Shown: piece after piece, positions 21,661-34,079 of the stretch
Layout: each line of letters begins with the position of its first letter
How positions within the stretch are numbered: position 1 is the stretch's first letter
Source: Pleurodeles waltl
Taxonomy: Eukaryota; Chordata; Amphibia; Caudata; Salamandridae
Reading direction: 5' to 3'
Length of the DNA stretch: 64,000 bases
Assembly (NCBI RefSeq): GCF_031143425.1
Contig: NC_090450.1
Location: 220,173,442 to 220,237,441, forward strand
The notes under the pieces: generated by a model
Databases searched by the model: none
Told to the model about the DNA's origin: nothing
The model's input: the letters and a program-made list of their open reading frames with translations, nothing else
Position numbers and translations under genes: made by a program

Positions 21661-23049
21661 ATAAGCATCAGCTGTTCTTGGATTATTATTTTGTTTTATC
21701 TGTCAATTGCAGCCCATTATTACTTTTTGAATTAATTTTCTGTTTCTGTCTATTGCACCTGTGTCTCACCAATTTATCACCTTCTAGTTACCTTTTTGGA
21801 CTGTGATTTTGATTTTCACTGATTCATTTCTAATCCTATTCTTGTGATTGTATTATAAATGTCAAGTAACTTCCTTGTTAATGTGTTGCTTTTATTTTTT
21901 TTTACGTTCTCTAGACCATGGCTTACCTGTCCTTATCTTTAATTTTATTTTTCAAAGTGAACCTGTTCATTGATGCATGTATATTACCCAGGTACTAACG
22001 GTTATAGGATTGACCCCATTGGTTGTTTCTTAATTTAAGAGTTTAGCACCTGAGAGGAATTAACTCTATGGGTCAACTGGTTACTTTGCCATGGTTTACT
22101 AGACTCTCCTCCCCACTGGTAAATTCTAGTGTTATATAGGGTTTAGTGCTCCCTTTTGAACTATGCTTCTTCGCTTCTGTTTGCTAATCCAGAGCAATGG
22201 TCTTTGGAATTCTTACCATTTGATAATGAAACAAAAAATGTGTTTTGTTGCCTAGCCATGGGTACTTCTCCTGCAGGAGCCAGGTAACATTATTTATTCT
22301 ATTTTTCCTTCCGTACCTACTTGAATTCATTCAGGTACATGCACAATGCACAATCAACACAGTCAGTACTGTCCTACTTGCTGTATGGGCTGGCGGAGGT
22401 CCCAGCCCAGTTCATGTAAATTCTGATTTTATCTAGCGTAGTAGTAGTATCTAATAGGGGACATTTTCTCAGTTGTAATTTTTTCATGTCTTCCTCTTGC
22501 TCCAGCCTAAAACTGAATGCATGGGCTCAAGAGGCTAGCCTGTGGTGGCACAGTACCATATGCAATGCTTCAGCTATCCGACTTGAACACCCTTCTGTTC
22601 CCATCCTGGATAGCAATCCTGTTAAAGACACTGTTCCTTCTATTAGTGCTATTTCCAGTGACCTTAACTCTGTGGTATCAGGGACTTTACTCGTTGTGAG
22701 GTCATCGCAAGGGTCCTTGGAGGAGCTTGTAGCTTTTGCAATTGATGGACCTGAATTTCAAAAACAAGATCGGAATGCATTTTTTGACTCCTGTAGAGAG
22801 AAGCGAGCGGTATAACATTTGTTGTTACTTTTGATGAGACACTCTGGCAGACAGCTGAGGCGACTTCTGAATGTGTTCCGTTTTGATATTGCAAGCTTGA
22901 AATGCTTGGAATGTTTCTATGGAAAACAATCCCGTCCAAGAACTCACTGTGACCTTGTAATCAGATTTGCTTTCTACTGGTCCTTCACTTTTTCAGCCTT
23001 GCAGAAGACTAGGGCCTACAAAGCCCAGGTCTGGCAACACAGACATTTA
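21661..23049. other. No recognisable feature
   Basis: AT-rich at the left and mixed at the right. A 109-codon open frame at 22486-22815 has no recognisable domain, and I do not call it a gene. Confidence 0.45.
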
Positions 23050-23338
23050 GAGCGCAATTCACAAAGGTAAATGTAATCTTTCATATAAATTTACTATGTT
23101 TTGGGATTCACAAACTACAGGTTTAAATTTACTAATAGCAATTTTACAACTTTGGGAAGATTTCACACATAAAAAACTAGTTATGTCCTATCCCTTTATG
23201 TGACGAATTCTGCGCCCCGACCTTGGAGTATCCACAGCATAAAAATTACTATCAGTAAAGTTATACTTGTAGTTTGTGGATATGAAGAAAATAGTGAATT
23301 TACACAGAAGTGTATTTTTACCTTTGTGAATCAGGCCC
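23050..23338. mobile_element. Short MITE with GATTCACAAAGGTAAA termini
   Basis: The left end GCGCAATTCACAAAGGTAAA and the right end TTTTTACCTTTGTGAATCAG, closing with GCCC, are inverted. The same terminus bounds the element at 54733-55530. There is no coding capacity. The target duplication is not clear. Confidence 0.65.
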
Positions 23339-23469
23339 AAAGTTGTGTTTTCTGGATCAGTGAATGTACCAACAACAAGCATTTTCAAAGTCAATATACT
23401 GGCCTGCATTTTTAGTCTTGATTAAAACATTTTAAAAAGCCTGCTGCATTGAAAAGAAATTGTACATTG

Positions 23470-25681
23470 TGTTAGATATGGGGTCTCTAGTTGGCAGATT
23501 TATACACCCTTGTCCAAGTAGGGACCACAATCCTCGTCAGGGTAAGTCACACACAATCCAAATTATCCTGTGCCCACCCTCTGGTAGCTTGGCACTGAGC
23601 AGTCACGCTTAACTTATAGGGCAATATGTAAAGTAGTTGTGCAATAAATCATGCAATAACACAATGAGAACACTACGAAGACACCACACAGGTTTAGAAA
23701 AATATGTGATATTTATCTGAATAAATGAAGGTCAAAACGATCAAGATTTGATCATCACAATTTGGAATATCACTTTTGTAATGATAAGAAGAGTCTTTAG
23801 TTCTTAAAAGCAGCAATTGTCTCTTGCAAGCAGAAAGTATCTGGTTTGCGTCAAAATTACACGCTCGAAGACCGCAGAGGAGGAGATGCGTGGAAAAAGG
23901 TAGGTGTGCTTTGGATTTCCAGGCACACACAGACGATGCGTTGATTTTTTTTCCAAGCAGCAAGGGCTTTGCGTTGAATTCCAGCACGCAGGCTTGAATC
24001 CTCTTTGCGATGCAGGGTCTTTTGACGCCCGGTTATGATACATGGAAATCCTGGGCATGCTGGACGAAGTCACAGGTGCTGCGTCGATCCAGTGGGTGAA
24101 GCGTCTGAGTTTTTGTCACACTGCAGGTGCTGCATCAATTCCTCACGCAGGAAGTTGGGCTGCATCGTTCCGGCTCAGCCGTGTGTCGATCCGGTGGACT
24201 GTGCGTCGAAGTTCCGGTGCCAACGCTGGCGCTGCATGGATCTCCACTCGGGGCGCCACAGCTGCGTCGTTCCGGTTCAGCGATGCAGTGCTTTTCTTAA
24301 TGATGGGCAGGCTGTGCGTCGATTCCGGCAAACTGTGCGTAGATTTTCACTGCAAAAGGAGTTTATTTGCAGAGATGCAGTCTTTTTGTCCCTGAGACTT
24401 CAGAAACAGGAGGCAAGCTTAATCTAAGCCATTGGAGAGCACTTCTCAGCAGAGCCAGAGGCCAGCAAGGCAGCAGGTCCACAGCAAGGCAGCAGTCCTT
24501 TACAGCAAAGCAGTCCAGGTGAGTCCTTCGGGCAGCCAGGTAGCTTCTCTTGGCAAGTTGCAGGTTCTGGTGCAGAGTGTCTGTCCCAAGGAGTGTCTAA
24601 GGTGGTAGGGTCAGGGACCCAGTTTATATACCCAAAAGTGCCTTTGAAGTGGGGGAGACTTCAAAGAGTGGTTTTGAAGTGCACAAGATCCCCAGTACAA
24701 CTCTGTCTGCCATGGTCCCAGTAGGGTGGTTGGCAGTCCATTGTGTGAGGCCAGGCCACTGTCCTTTGAAATGTAAGTGTCAGGCCCTCCACCCTTCCAG
24801 CCCAGGAATACCCATTCAGTAAGCAGATGTGTGCAGGTGTGACTGAGCATCCTGTGTTTGTGGTTATCTGGGTGAAATGCACAAGGAAACTGTCAACCAG
24901 CCCAGCCCAGATGTGGATTGGAAACAGGTTGTAAGGAACAGGAGGATTTTAAGTGCAGAGAAATGCTCACTTTCTAAAAGTGGCATTTCTAAAATAGTGA
25001 TATAAAATCCAACCTCACCAGTCAGCAGGATTTTGTATTACCATTCTGGCCATACTAAATATGACCTGTCTACCCTTGTCTGATTAGAACCTACCACTCA
25101 AACAGTATATGAGGGTAGCCCTAATGTTAGCCTATGAAAGGAGCAGGCCTCACAGCAATGGAAAATAAATGTAGGAGTTTTCCACTACCAGGACATATAA
25201 AACACACATCTATATGTCCTGCCTTTTACCTACATAGCACCCTGCCCTGTGGGTTATCCAGGGCCATCCTTAGGGATGACATGTAGAAAAAGGGGTGTTT
25301 CAAGCTTGGCAAGTACTTTTAAATGCCAAGTCGAGGTGGCAGTGAAACTGCACACACAGGCCTTGCAATGGCAGGCCTGAGACAGAGTTAAGGGGCTACT
25401 TAAGTGGATGGCACAATCAGTGCTGCCGGCCCACTAGTAGCATTTAATTTACAGACCCTGGGCACATGCAGTGCACTTTACTAGGGACTTACAAGTAAAT
25501 TAAATGTGCCAATTGGGTATGGGCCAATTTCACCATGCTTTCAGGGAGAGAGCATATGCACTTTAGCACTGGTGAGCAGTGGTAAGTGTGCAGAGTCCTA
25601 AAGCCAGCAAAAACTGTCAAAAAGTGGAGGGAGGCAGGCAAAAAGTTGGGGATGACCACGCTAAGGCTGTCAGGTCTAACA
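23470..25681 (-). repeat. Solo LTR, 2.2 kb, with CATTG target duplication
   Basis: The sequence starts TGTTAGATATGGGGTC and ends AGGTCTAACA, a TG...CA pair with short inverted ends. The 5 bp CATTG is present directly before (23465-23469) and after (25682-25686), as expected of LTR-element integration. The element's sense strand is minus, judged from alignment with the LTRs of the Gmr1-like element at 31949-41449. There is no internal coding region, so internal DNA was lost by LTR-LTR recombination. A CpG-rich zone at 24060-24350 holds recurring GCGTCG-type motifs. Confidence 0.85.
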
Positions 25682-25686
25682 CATTG

Positions 25687-26790
25687 CACCACCAATATAC
25701 ATTGCATCATTCTCTTCATTTTTCTATACTGTACATATTTAGACCCTCAGTTCATTCCCAAGTTAAGAAGGATTCACCCTGATAGATCTTCTGCATGCTC
25801 CAAATGCTGACAGAAAGAAGCCACAATAACCCATATGACATACAATTGTAAGGCCCTGACAGAATACAGGAAACTTGTTGTAGTAAGGCTAAAACCTGTA
25901 AGAAGCTTAAAGAGAGGAACAATGATAAAGCACTGTTGGCTGGAAATGGTACCAAGATCCAAGTTGATTGAAAACAGCACACGTTTGCCATATTGGAACT
26001 GTTATTGGCAAAGAAATGCACAGCCATCTGCTGGCTCCATTCAAGGAGCCCAGCGATAAAAACATGGGAGAGGGAACTGTAGAATAGCCTCTGTCTGAGG
26101 AACGGCAGATGAAGGAGGTCAGAACCGATGCCAGAACAGCTGAAGATGTGGTGTACCCACTGGCAACAATGGGGGTAATAGGCCACGTTTGTAATGTTAG
26201 ATGGTACTCTGTACTCCAAGCAAAGGTTTAGCAGTGGCAACAACAAATTAAGTTAGAACACTAGACCCATATGTTGATTGACAGGTATTACAATAAAGAG
26301 TGAAAAACCTCAAAGATGCATATTTATATAGTTATTGAGCTGGCCAATGTGATTTGACTGCTAGAAAGTTTATGGTGAATTGCTTTTCTCGCCATATTTT
26401 AAGAGACAGAAAGAGGAAATTGGCATGACAAACCACTTTTCCACTTAATTGTTACTTATGATAGGTTTGATATGCTATTTATGCAATACATTGATCAAAT
26501 GATAAGATGATAGAGTAAAAAGTAAATACATTGCGTCAATGAAATACAGAATTTCATGTGTATTTAGAGCAGTTTTGAGATGTAAATTAGCTCTTAATGC
26601 ATTACAATGTATCTACCCCATAAGATTCATGCAAGATGGAATGATCCACGAAACAGCCACAGGCATAAGGTGAGAAAGCTATGTTCCTCTAAGAAGAGCC
26701 ACAGTCTTGGTAAAAATAGGTCTCTCAGACAGCTGTGCTGTGAAGCCTTCATAACAGTACCACTGAACCTGCACATGTGGATCAAACATT
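25687..26790. other. No recognisable feature
   Basis: A 164-codon minus-strand open frame (26246-25752) lacks any recognisable domain. I see no element boundaries. Confidence 0.4.
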
Positions 26791-27310
26791 GGGGCATATT
26801 TAAGAAAAGTGCCAAAGGACACAGTGCAGCCCCACTTTTCTTGTGTACCATTGCACCTCCCTAATTCCACCATGTGTGCGCCATATTTATGATACCGCGC
26901 ACCATGGCGCACATTAGGGAACTAGCATCAAAAATGTTGACGCTGGTTTGGCGCTTTGCAGGATTAGTGGGAAAAATATTGATGCTAATCCTGCAAACTG
27001 AATCGAGACACATTGAAAACAATGGGAGCCTCATTTTAACACCTGTCTTCGGCAGGCATGAAAAATTACACTAGAAATGGCCCAGTGGAATCTTAAAGAT
27101 TTCACTGCGCCATTTCTCTGGGCCTCCTATCACCAGAACGCCCCCCCCCCCCGGGGCTGGCATGATATGGCGCAAGGGTTTACAAAGTGGTGCAATGTGT
27201 GCATTGTGCCGCTATGGCGTGGAGTTTTTGTCAACCTAACGCCACATTAGCGTCAGAAAAATTATGCTAATGTGGCACAAGTTGGTGCAAGGCGCTTCTT
27301 AAATCTGCCC
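26791..27310. mobile_element. Hairpin MITE of the CATATTTAAGAAAAGTG family
   Basis: The left end GGGGCATATTTAAGAAAAGT and the right end GGCGCTTCTTAAATCTGCCC are inverted. Internal hairpins include GCGCCATATTTATG with a GCGCACC partner, GCAGGATTAGTG with CTAATCCTGC, and GCCACATTAGCGTC with its GCTAATGTGGC partner. It aligns with 54773-55316 and, in the opposite direction, with 46782-47307. A run of 14 C at 27141-27154 may be an unstable tract. The flanks ATT and TAT do not give a clean duplication. Confidence 0.75.
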
Positions 27311-28450
27311 TATTGTGTCTCTGAGGAAACTGCAAAACAGAGAACTTACTAATAACAAAGGAGATCGAGGCAACAAAACACTTCCATGGTTACGTAATTG
27401 CTATATTTAACCTCTTACACTCCTCGGTTCTCTCGCTGAGTAGTTGTGATGCTTCACGGTTGTTAGTGTTTTCGCTGATCGTTTCAAGTTATGAGAATAA
27501 CATGCATAGCCATGTTCGTTCACGACAGCATGACAAGCTTTCAGTTTATCAACTTTAAGTACAAATAACATAGTCTGCATCACAATCCGAACTAAACGTT
27601 TTGAGATCGAGTCTGTAGCTTTCCAAATGTGAAAATTTTAACTGCATTTGCAGTGAAAAAAAACATAAAAGTCCCGCCTCAATCCGCGCAAAGCCCACTT
27701 CTCTTGGGCAGATTTCTATCAAATGATTTCTCACCAGGTTGAATAAGCAACCGGAAGCCCTGCCATATTCCACAAAAGAAGAATGGGCAAATTGTCCTCT
27801 TTTTCACGGGAAATTTATCTGGAATAAAGTGATTATGTTCGAGGTCGCCTTTGATGGAATTTGTAACTTTATATGTCTCTAACCATCCAAGGAGAAGTCA
27901 GTGCTCATTAAGCCTTTCAACAAATGTTAGCGCTGGAATGTCTTGTTCTTACCACAGAAACCGGAACTAACAAGCTACAATGAAGTCCCTTACAGTTTTA
28001 TGCAAAAGTTGGATGAGCAGCTGCAGACGGTTAAGGGCTCGTTTTGAGAAGTGGATGCGTTTTCATCCTTTTTCATCCCTCTTTCTTGATGTTTTAAAAG
28101 ATAATTTTTGAAAGGCAGTTTACATTTCTAAAAACATCATCTGTTTGTCAGGTCTATTTCACGTGAGTGTTTTTCCACGTGATCTCTACCTGTTCCTGTG
28201 CCCAGTAAACACACGATAAGAGATGATACTCGCTATTAACCATGATGTATGTTATTGGAACACATCAGTTAAATGGCTTTGCTACATAAAAGGTCGTCTA
28301 TGGTTGATTTTCGTACAGTAGAAAGAAAAGTACAACATATTACACATTCTCAGTTTAATCCCAATTGATAAGCAGACTGTGGTGGTGGACAGAACATTAT
28401 GGAACATTATGGAGTTCTATAAGCGTGTTTGTGGTTTTATAAATACCTCC
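27311..28450. other. No recognisable feature
   Basis: No element or domain is seen. A palindromic TTTCACGTGAG and CCACGTGATC pair occurs near 28160-28190. Confidence 0.4.
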
Positions 28451-30517
28451 TGTTAGAAATGGGGTCTTTCGTTGGCAGTCAGGTTACCCCCTGTCCAAGC
28501 AAAGACCATCACTCTAGTCAGGGTAAAGGAGAATCACCCTCGGTTAACCCCCGCTCACCTCCTTGGTAGCTTGGCACGAGCAGGTAGGCTTAAGTTCAGA
28601 AGCAATGTGTAGAGTACTTGTACCAACACACACAGTAACTCAGTGAAAACACTACAAAATGGCACAACACAGGTTTTGAAAAATAGGTAATATTTATCTA
28701 ACCAAAACGAACAAAACAACAAAAATCCAACATACACAAGTCAAGATATGAATTTCTCACTTGCAAGCGAGACTGTGCGTCGTTCCTCCTCCGGTCGGAT
28801 CGGCGTGCGTCGTTTCTCCTCTTCCGCAAGAGAGTGATGCGTCGATCTGGACAGGCACCTCGGGTCCAGGCAGACTTTGAGTTGTTTTTCCATGCCCAGC
28901 AATGTTGCATTGAAAATCTGGTCGCACAGTATCACAGAACCGTGCTGCATGACGTTTGAGTCGTTATCAGCCTCCGTTAGCAGGTGTTGCATCTTGTTTC
29001 TCCAGCTGCATTGCATCGATCTAGCAGCCGCAATGCAGGTGGAGCTCTGATTTCAGCCGCAAAGCCAGTGGCGTGGCATTTATCAGCCGCGTCACGGAAT
29101 GTGCATCGAAAATTTGCCTGCATGTCTGTCTGTGCGTGGATTTTCAGTCTTTGTCTGCCAGCTTCACCTTTCAAGGGCCCAGGAACTGGGTAGGGCACCA
29201 CTTGGCAGGGTAGGAGTCTCAGCAGAGAGTCCAGGTGCTGGTGGGGGAAGTCTTTCATAGCCCTAAGACTTCAACAAAAGGAGGCAAGCTCAGTTCAAGC
29301 CCTTGGAGATTCTTCAGAAGCAGGAATGCACAACAAAGTCCAGTCTTTGTTCCCTTTCACAGGGGGAAGCAGCATCTGCAGGATAGCTCCACAAAGCACA
29401 GTCACAGGCAGGACAGCACATCTCCTCAGCTCTTCTCCTTGGCAGAGGTTCCTCTTGATACCAGAAGTGATCTAATTTTCAGGGGTTTTGGGTCCTCTTC
29501 TTATACTTCTTTCTGCCTTTGAAGTAGGCCTACTTCAAGGGAAAGTCTCTCTTATTTGTGAGATCCTGCCTTGCCCAGGCCAGGCCCCAGGTACACACCA
29601 GGGGGTTGAAGACTGCATTGTGTTAGGGCAGGCACAGCCCTTTCAGGTGTGAGTGACCACTTCTCCCCTCCTTCCTAGCACAGATGGCTCATCAGGATAT
29701 GCAGGCCACACCCCAGCTCCCTTTGTGTCACTGTCTAGAGAGAGGTGCAAACAGCCCAACTGTCAAACTAACCCAGACAGGTAATCCACAAATTGGCAGA
29801 GTCACCGAATGGGTTAAGCAAGAAAATGCCTACTTTGTAAAAGTGGCATTTTCAAACACACAATCTCAAAACCAACTTCACTAAAAGATGTATCTTTAAA
29901 TTGTGAGTTCAGGGACCCGAAACTCCATATGCCCATCTACTCCCATAAGGAATCTGTGCTTTAATAATATTTAAAGGCAGCCCCATGTTAACCTATGAGA
30001 GAGATAGGGCTTGCAACAGTGAAAAACTACTTTGGCAGTGTTCACTGTCAGGACATACAAAACACATTAGTGTATGTCCCACCTTAAACATACACTGCAC
30101 CCTGCCCGTGGGGCTACCTAGGGCCTACTTTAGGGTGTCTTACATGTAAGAATAGGGAAGCTTTAGACCTGGCAAGTTGGTACACTTGCCAAGTCGAATT
30201 GGCAGTAAAAACTGCACTCAAAGACACTCCAGTGGCAGGTCTGAGTCATGTTTACAGAGCTACTAAAGTGGGTGGCATAACCAGTGCTGCAGGCCCACTA
30301 GTAGCATTTGATTTACAGGCTCTGTGCACCTCTAGTGCACTGTACTAGGGACTTACTGGTAAATCAAATATTCCAATCCAGGATAAGACAATCAACAATA
30401 CAATTTACACAGAGAGCATATGCACTTTAGCACTGGTTAGCAGTGTTAAAGTGTTCAGAATCCAAAAGCCAACAAAAACATGTCAGAAAAATAAGAAGGA
30501 AGGGAAACTGTCCAACA
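28451..30517 (-). repeat. Solo LTR of the Gmr1-like family, minus orientation
   Basis: It begins TGTTAGAAATGGGGTC and ends CTGTCCAACA. Its complement aligns along the full length with the LTRs at 31949-33873 and 38579-41449, with shared blocks such as AGGCCCACTAGTAGCATTTG, CAGCACTGGTTRTGC and GCCTACTTCAAGGG. No internal region is attached. Flanking 5-mers CCTCC and CCACA do not match, so the target duplication has decayed or one edge was rearranged. Confidence 0.8.
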
Positions 30518-30559
30518 CCACAATTTAACTGTTTCACCAAATTAAACTACTGTTTATTT

Positions 30560-31550
30560 TACTAAAATGTTTATCTAATTGTTACATAGTTCCAAAGGCA
30601 TTGCAGCACTGAACAAGAAAATTAGCAAAAGATAAGAGCAGCTTAATCTAACAGTAAAAAACTATTGAGGCAGAAAAAGTCACAGTTACACAAATAGAAA
30701 TTAAAATTCAAGAGAAACCCTGAAACACCTGAATTTGAAACTCAGACTTGTAAAAGAGATCACTCAATCCAGCAAATCCAGGAAAAAGAGGTGGGTTCAG
30801 GCTGTACACAGTTAGCGCATCTCCAATCTCAAAGTAGTTGACAGAGATTTCCGCACTATTGTGACAATATTGTTGAAGTTCCGGTAAGTTTCAATGAAGG
30901 AACTTCTAGCCTTAGATTTCCACAGCTTCAAAAGACTGGAGTCCCTAATGAAATCCTCAGTTTTCCTGTAGCTGGATCCTGCGAGAACTGCTCTAAAGGA
31001 CAGACAAACTGTCCTAAACTCTAGCCTGGCCTATAATGTCCCAATAAGGGTCCTGCAAAATATGTGAATTCACCAGTAATCAGCCTTGTGATGGTGTAGC
31101 ATTGCTTTGGGGTCAGGCAATACTTAGGAGGGCCTGACAGACTGCTGTTACCATAGACAACTTGGGAAGGAACAAAAGCCTGCACAACTGTCTCAAAGTC
31201 TGCTTTCAGAAGAAAGGGCAGACCTTCCTGAGCAGACAATGCTAAAAATAATTTTTTTTGTCCCTGGATTTTTTGTGATGATTTATTTTGTTCCCTAGAT
31301 CGAAAATGTAGCCCAATGGTTTCACCTGGGTGACAAGAATAGATCTTCAAACTTTATAACTCAATTTATCAATCCGTAATTGAAACTGGAGCTTACTAAC
31401 TTTGTCTTGGGTAAAAAGAGGCTGAGTATTTCGTGGATCCAATTTCAGGCCCTGCCATTCCATTCTCAAAGTTTCAAGCACTGCTTCAAGTGCTTGAACT
31501 CACAGATAGACAAGTTTTGCAGGTGTAATGTTGTATTTTCAGCTTAATGG
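30560..31550 (-). mobile_element. L2/CR1-type LINE fragment
   Basis: The minus strand near 31500-31440 reads GLKLDPRNTQPLFT, like the end of the RT palm in L2/CR1 LINEs. At 31350-31021 it has FETVVQAFV, YGNSSLSGPPKYCLT and RLITGEF, which match the conserved C-terminal RT blocks that usually read SRLDYCNSLL, GLP and AARLITG. The block spacing is right and the substitutions are many, so the copy is old. The remaining 450 bp to about 30560 would be the ORF end and 3' tail. Confidence 0.7.
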
Positions 31551-31564
31551 AGAACTGAGATACT

Positions 31565-31846
31565 TATTGGATTTTTGTTGTTTTAATGTCATTTTATTTT
31601 GTACTATATTTTTCGAAAATTGTTTGGTAGTTTTCATGTGTTGTGTGTGTTTTATGCACTATATTTTTGTTGAAGTGGTGCATAAATACTTTACACATTG
31701 ACTCTGGGTTAAGCTGACTGTGTTTGTGCCAAGCTACCAGAAAGCTAAGCACAGGTTTAGTTAGTGACTATTGTGGTTCTCCATGACAATGATTCTGTTT
31801 ATTATTAGCGTGTGACCCCATCCCTCTCAAATAATAACTCAAGTTG
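31565..31846 (+). repeat. LTR 3' fragment of a related family
   Basis: GGATTTTTGTTGTTTTAATG, AATACTTTACACATTG, TGCCAAGCTACCAGA and a TAACA-like end near 31846 parallel the last 280 bp of the 3' LTR at 41165-41449. Only this end is present. It sits directly before the truncated 5' LTR of the Gmr1-like element. Confidence 0.5.
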
Positions 31847-31948
31847 TTACACATTGTAGAAGTAAGGGCGCCTTCTTATCACTTTTATGTTAAATATTTT
31901 TAAATTAATTTGTTATGTTTTCATGCTTCAGAATTAACCCACTAGGCA

Positions 31949-33873
31949 ATGGTTGTGCCACCCACTTAAGTAGCTCTGTAATCATGCCTCAGACCTGCCA
32001 CTGCAGTGTCTGTGTGTGCAGTTTTAAACTGTAAATTGCCTAAACCTTCCCTTTTCTTACATATAAGACACGGCAAGGTAGGCCCTAGGTAGCCCCAAGG
32101 GCAGGGTGCAGTTTATGGTTAAGGTAGGACATTTAGTAATGTGTTTTATATGTCCTGAAAGTGAAATACTGATACATTCGTTTTTCACTGTTGCAAGGCC
32201 TACCCCTCTCATCGGTTAACATGGGGGCTGCCTTTAAATATAATTAAAGTGTGGATTCCCTTTGGGAGCGGATAGACATGTGGAGTTTGGGGTCTCTGAG
32301 CTCACAATTTAAAAATACATCTTTTACTAAAGTTGATTTTAAGATTGTGCGTTTGAAAATGCCACTTTAGGAAAGTGAACATTTTCTTGCTTAAACCATT
32401 TCTGTGACTCTGCCTTTTTGTGGATTCCCTGTCTGGGTCAGTTTGACAGTTGGGCTGGTTGCACCTCTCACTAGACAGTGACACAAAGGGAGCTGGGGTG
32501 TAGTCTACGTTTCCTGATGAGCCATCTGTGCTAGGAGGGAGGGGAGGAGTCGTCACTCACACCTGAAAGGGCTGTGCCTGCCACAATGCAGCAACCCCCT
32601 GGTGTGTGTCTGGGTCCTGGCCTAGGCACGGCAGGATTCCACAAACAAGACAGACTTTGCTTTGAAGTAAGCCTACTTTAAAGGGAAACATGGGTATTAG
32701 AAGGGCACCCAAAACAACAGACTTTAGAACACTTCTGGAAACCAAGAGGAACCTCAGCCTGGAGAAGAGCTGAGGAAGGAGAGCTGCCCTGCCTGTGACT
32801 GTGCTTTGTGGAGCTATCCTGCAATTACTGCTTCTGCCTGTGCAAGAGGACAAAGACTGGACTTGTGTTGCCTTCCTTCTTGTGAAGAACTCTCCAAGGG
32901 CTTGATTTAGAGCGTGCCTCCTGTTCTTTAAGGTCTCAGGGACAGCAAAGACTTCTCTCTGCCAGCACCTTGAGCCTCTGCTGGGACTCCTACTCTGCCA
33001 AGTGATGCCCATCCAGTTCCTGGGACCCTGAAAGGAGAAGCTGGCAGCCCAAGAGTGAGAAATCCACGCACCAACTGCTGTGCAGGGAAAAGATCACTGC
33101 AACTCCGATCTGCTGCTGAAAAATAGACGCACCGCTGCTTCGCGGCTGAAAAAGGACACCCGCCTGCAACGCGACCGGAAGATCGATGCCCGCGGCTGGA
33201 GAAACGACGTGCAGCATCTCTGACTGAGACCAGTCAGATCTCAACCCACCCTGCGTGGTTTTCAGATCATCGTGCGGCCGGATTTCTGATGCAAACATCG
33301 CTGGGTGTGTAAAAATGACACAAGGCCTACCCGGACCCGAGAGTGCTGACCAGATCGACACATCGCTCTCCTGCGGAGAAAAGAAACGACGCACGCTGTC
33401 CCGACTGAAGTAGAAACAATGCAAGGTCTCGCTCATGAGTGATATTGACGCATCGCAAGCCCTTTTTGGATACATACTTGCCCGTGCTGGGTTATTTTTG
33501 ATGCGCCCAAGGTAAGTTATCACGCTAACAGCGGTAGTGTTGTGTTTAAACTTACATGAAGACTCTTTTTCGCTTTTTTATTGATAACTTGACTTGTGTA
33601 TTGTGTATTGTTGTTGTTTTGGTCCTGTTTTGTTCAGATAAATATTCTCTATTTTTCTAAACCTGTGTTGTGTCATTTTGTAGTGTTTTCATTAAGTTAC
33701 TGTGTGTGTTGATACAAATACTTTACACCTAGCACTCTGAAGTTAAGCCTGCCTGCTCATGCCAAGCTACCAAGGGGGTGAGCGGGGGTTAGCTGAGGGT
33801 GATTCTCTTTTACCCTGACTAGAGTGAGGGTCCTTGCTTGAACAGAGGCCAACCAAAGACCCCATTTCTAACA
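31949..33873 (+). repeat. 5' LTR of the Gmr1-like element, 5'-truncated
   Basis: It ends ACCCCATTTCTAACA and aligns to 38851-41449 of the 3' LTR without the MITE. The first 270 bp or so of the LTR are missing, and similarity stops at TGGTTGTGCC (31950). The site matching the MITE target reads GACATTTAGTAATG at 32127, the unoccupied state of the 39 kb insertion. The zone 33060-33500 is CpG-rich and carries repeated CGACGCA/CGATGC-type motifs. Confidence 0.85.
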
Positions 33874-34079
33874 TTGGTGATCAGCAATTGGGATTGGACT
33901 TGTATTTGTACTTGACATGCAGTGATTAAGTATACACTACTGTTTTGAGTGCAGACCAGTACTTGACTAGATACTACTTGTCTTGTGATTTTTGCTTTTT
34001 CTCTTTTTCTTTGAGTTTTCCCTACATCAATTTTTGTGGTAATCTTTGATTGGCTTCTGAACTTCATCTAAGGGTCTGA
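33874..34079 (+). other. Leader with candidate primer binding site
   Basis: Directly after the LTR end comes TTGGTGATCAGCAATTGGG. TGG near the first position after an LTR fits a tRNA primer binding site, but I cannot name the tRNA. The AT-rich leader leads into gag. Confidence 0.5.

Noticed and set aside
25752..26246. A 164-codon minus-strand open frame as a membrane protein
   Set aside because: Hydrophobic stretches come from T-rich codons; no conserved family is recognised and no element or gene context supports it.
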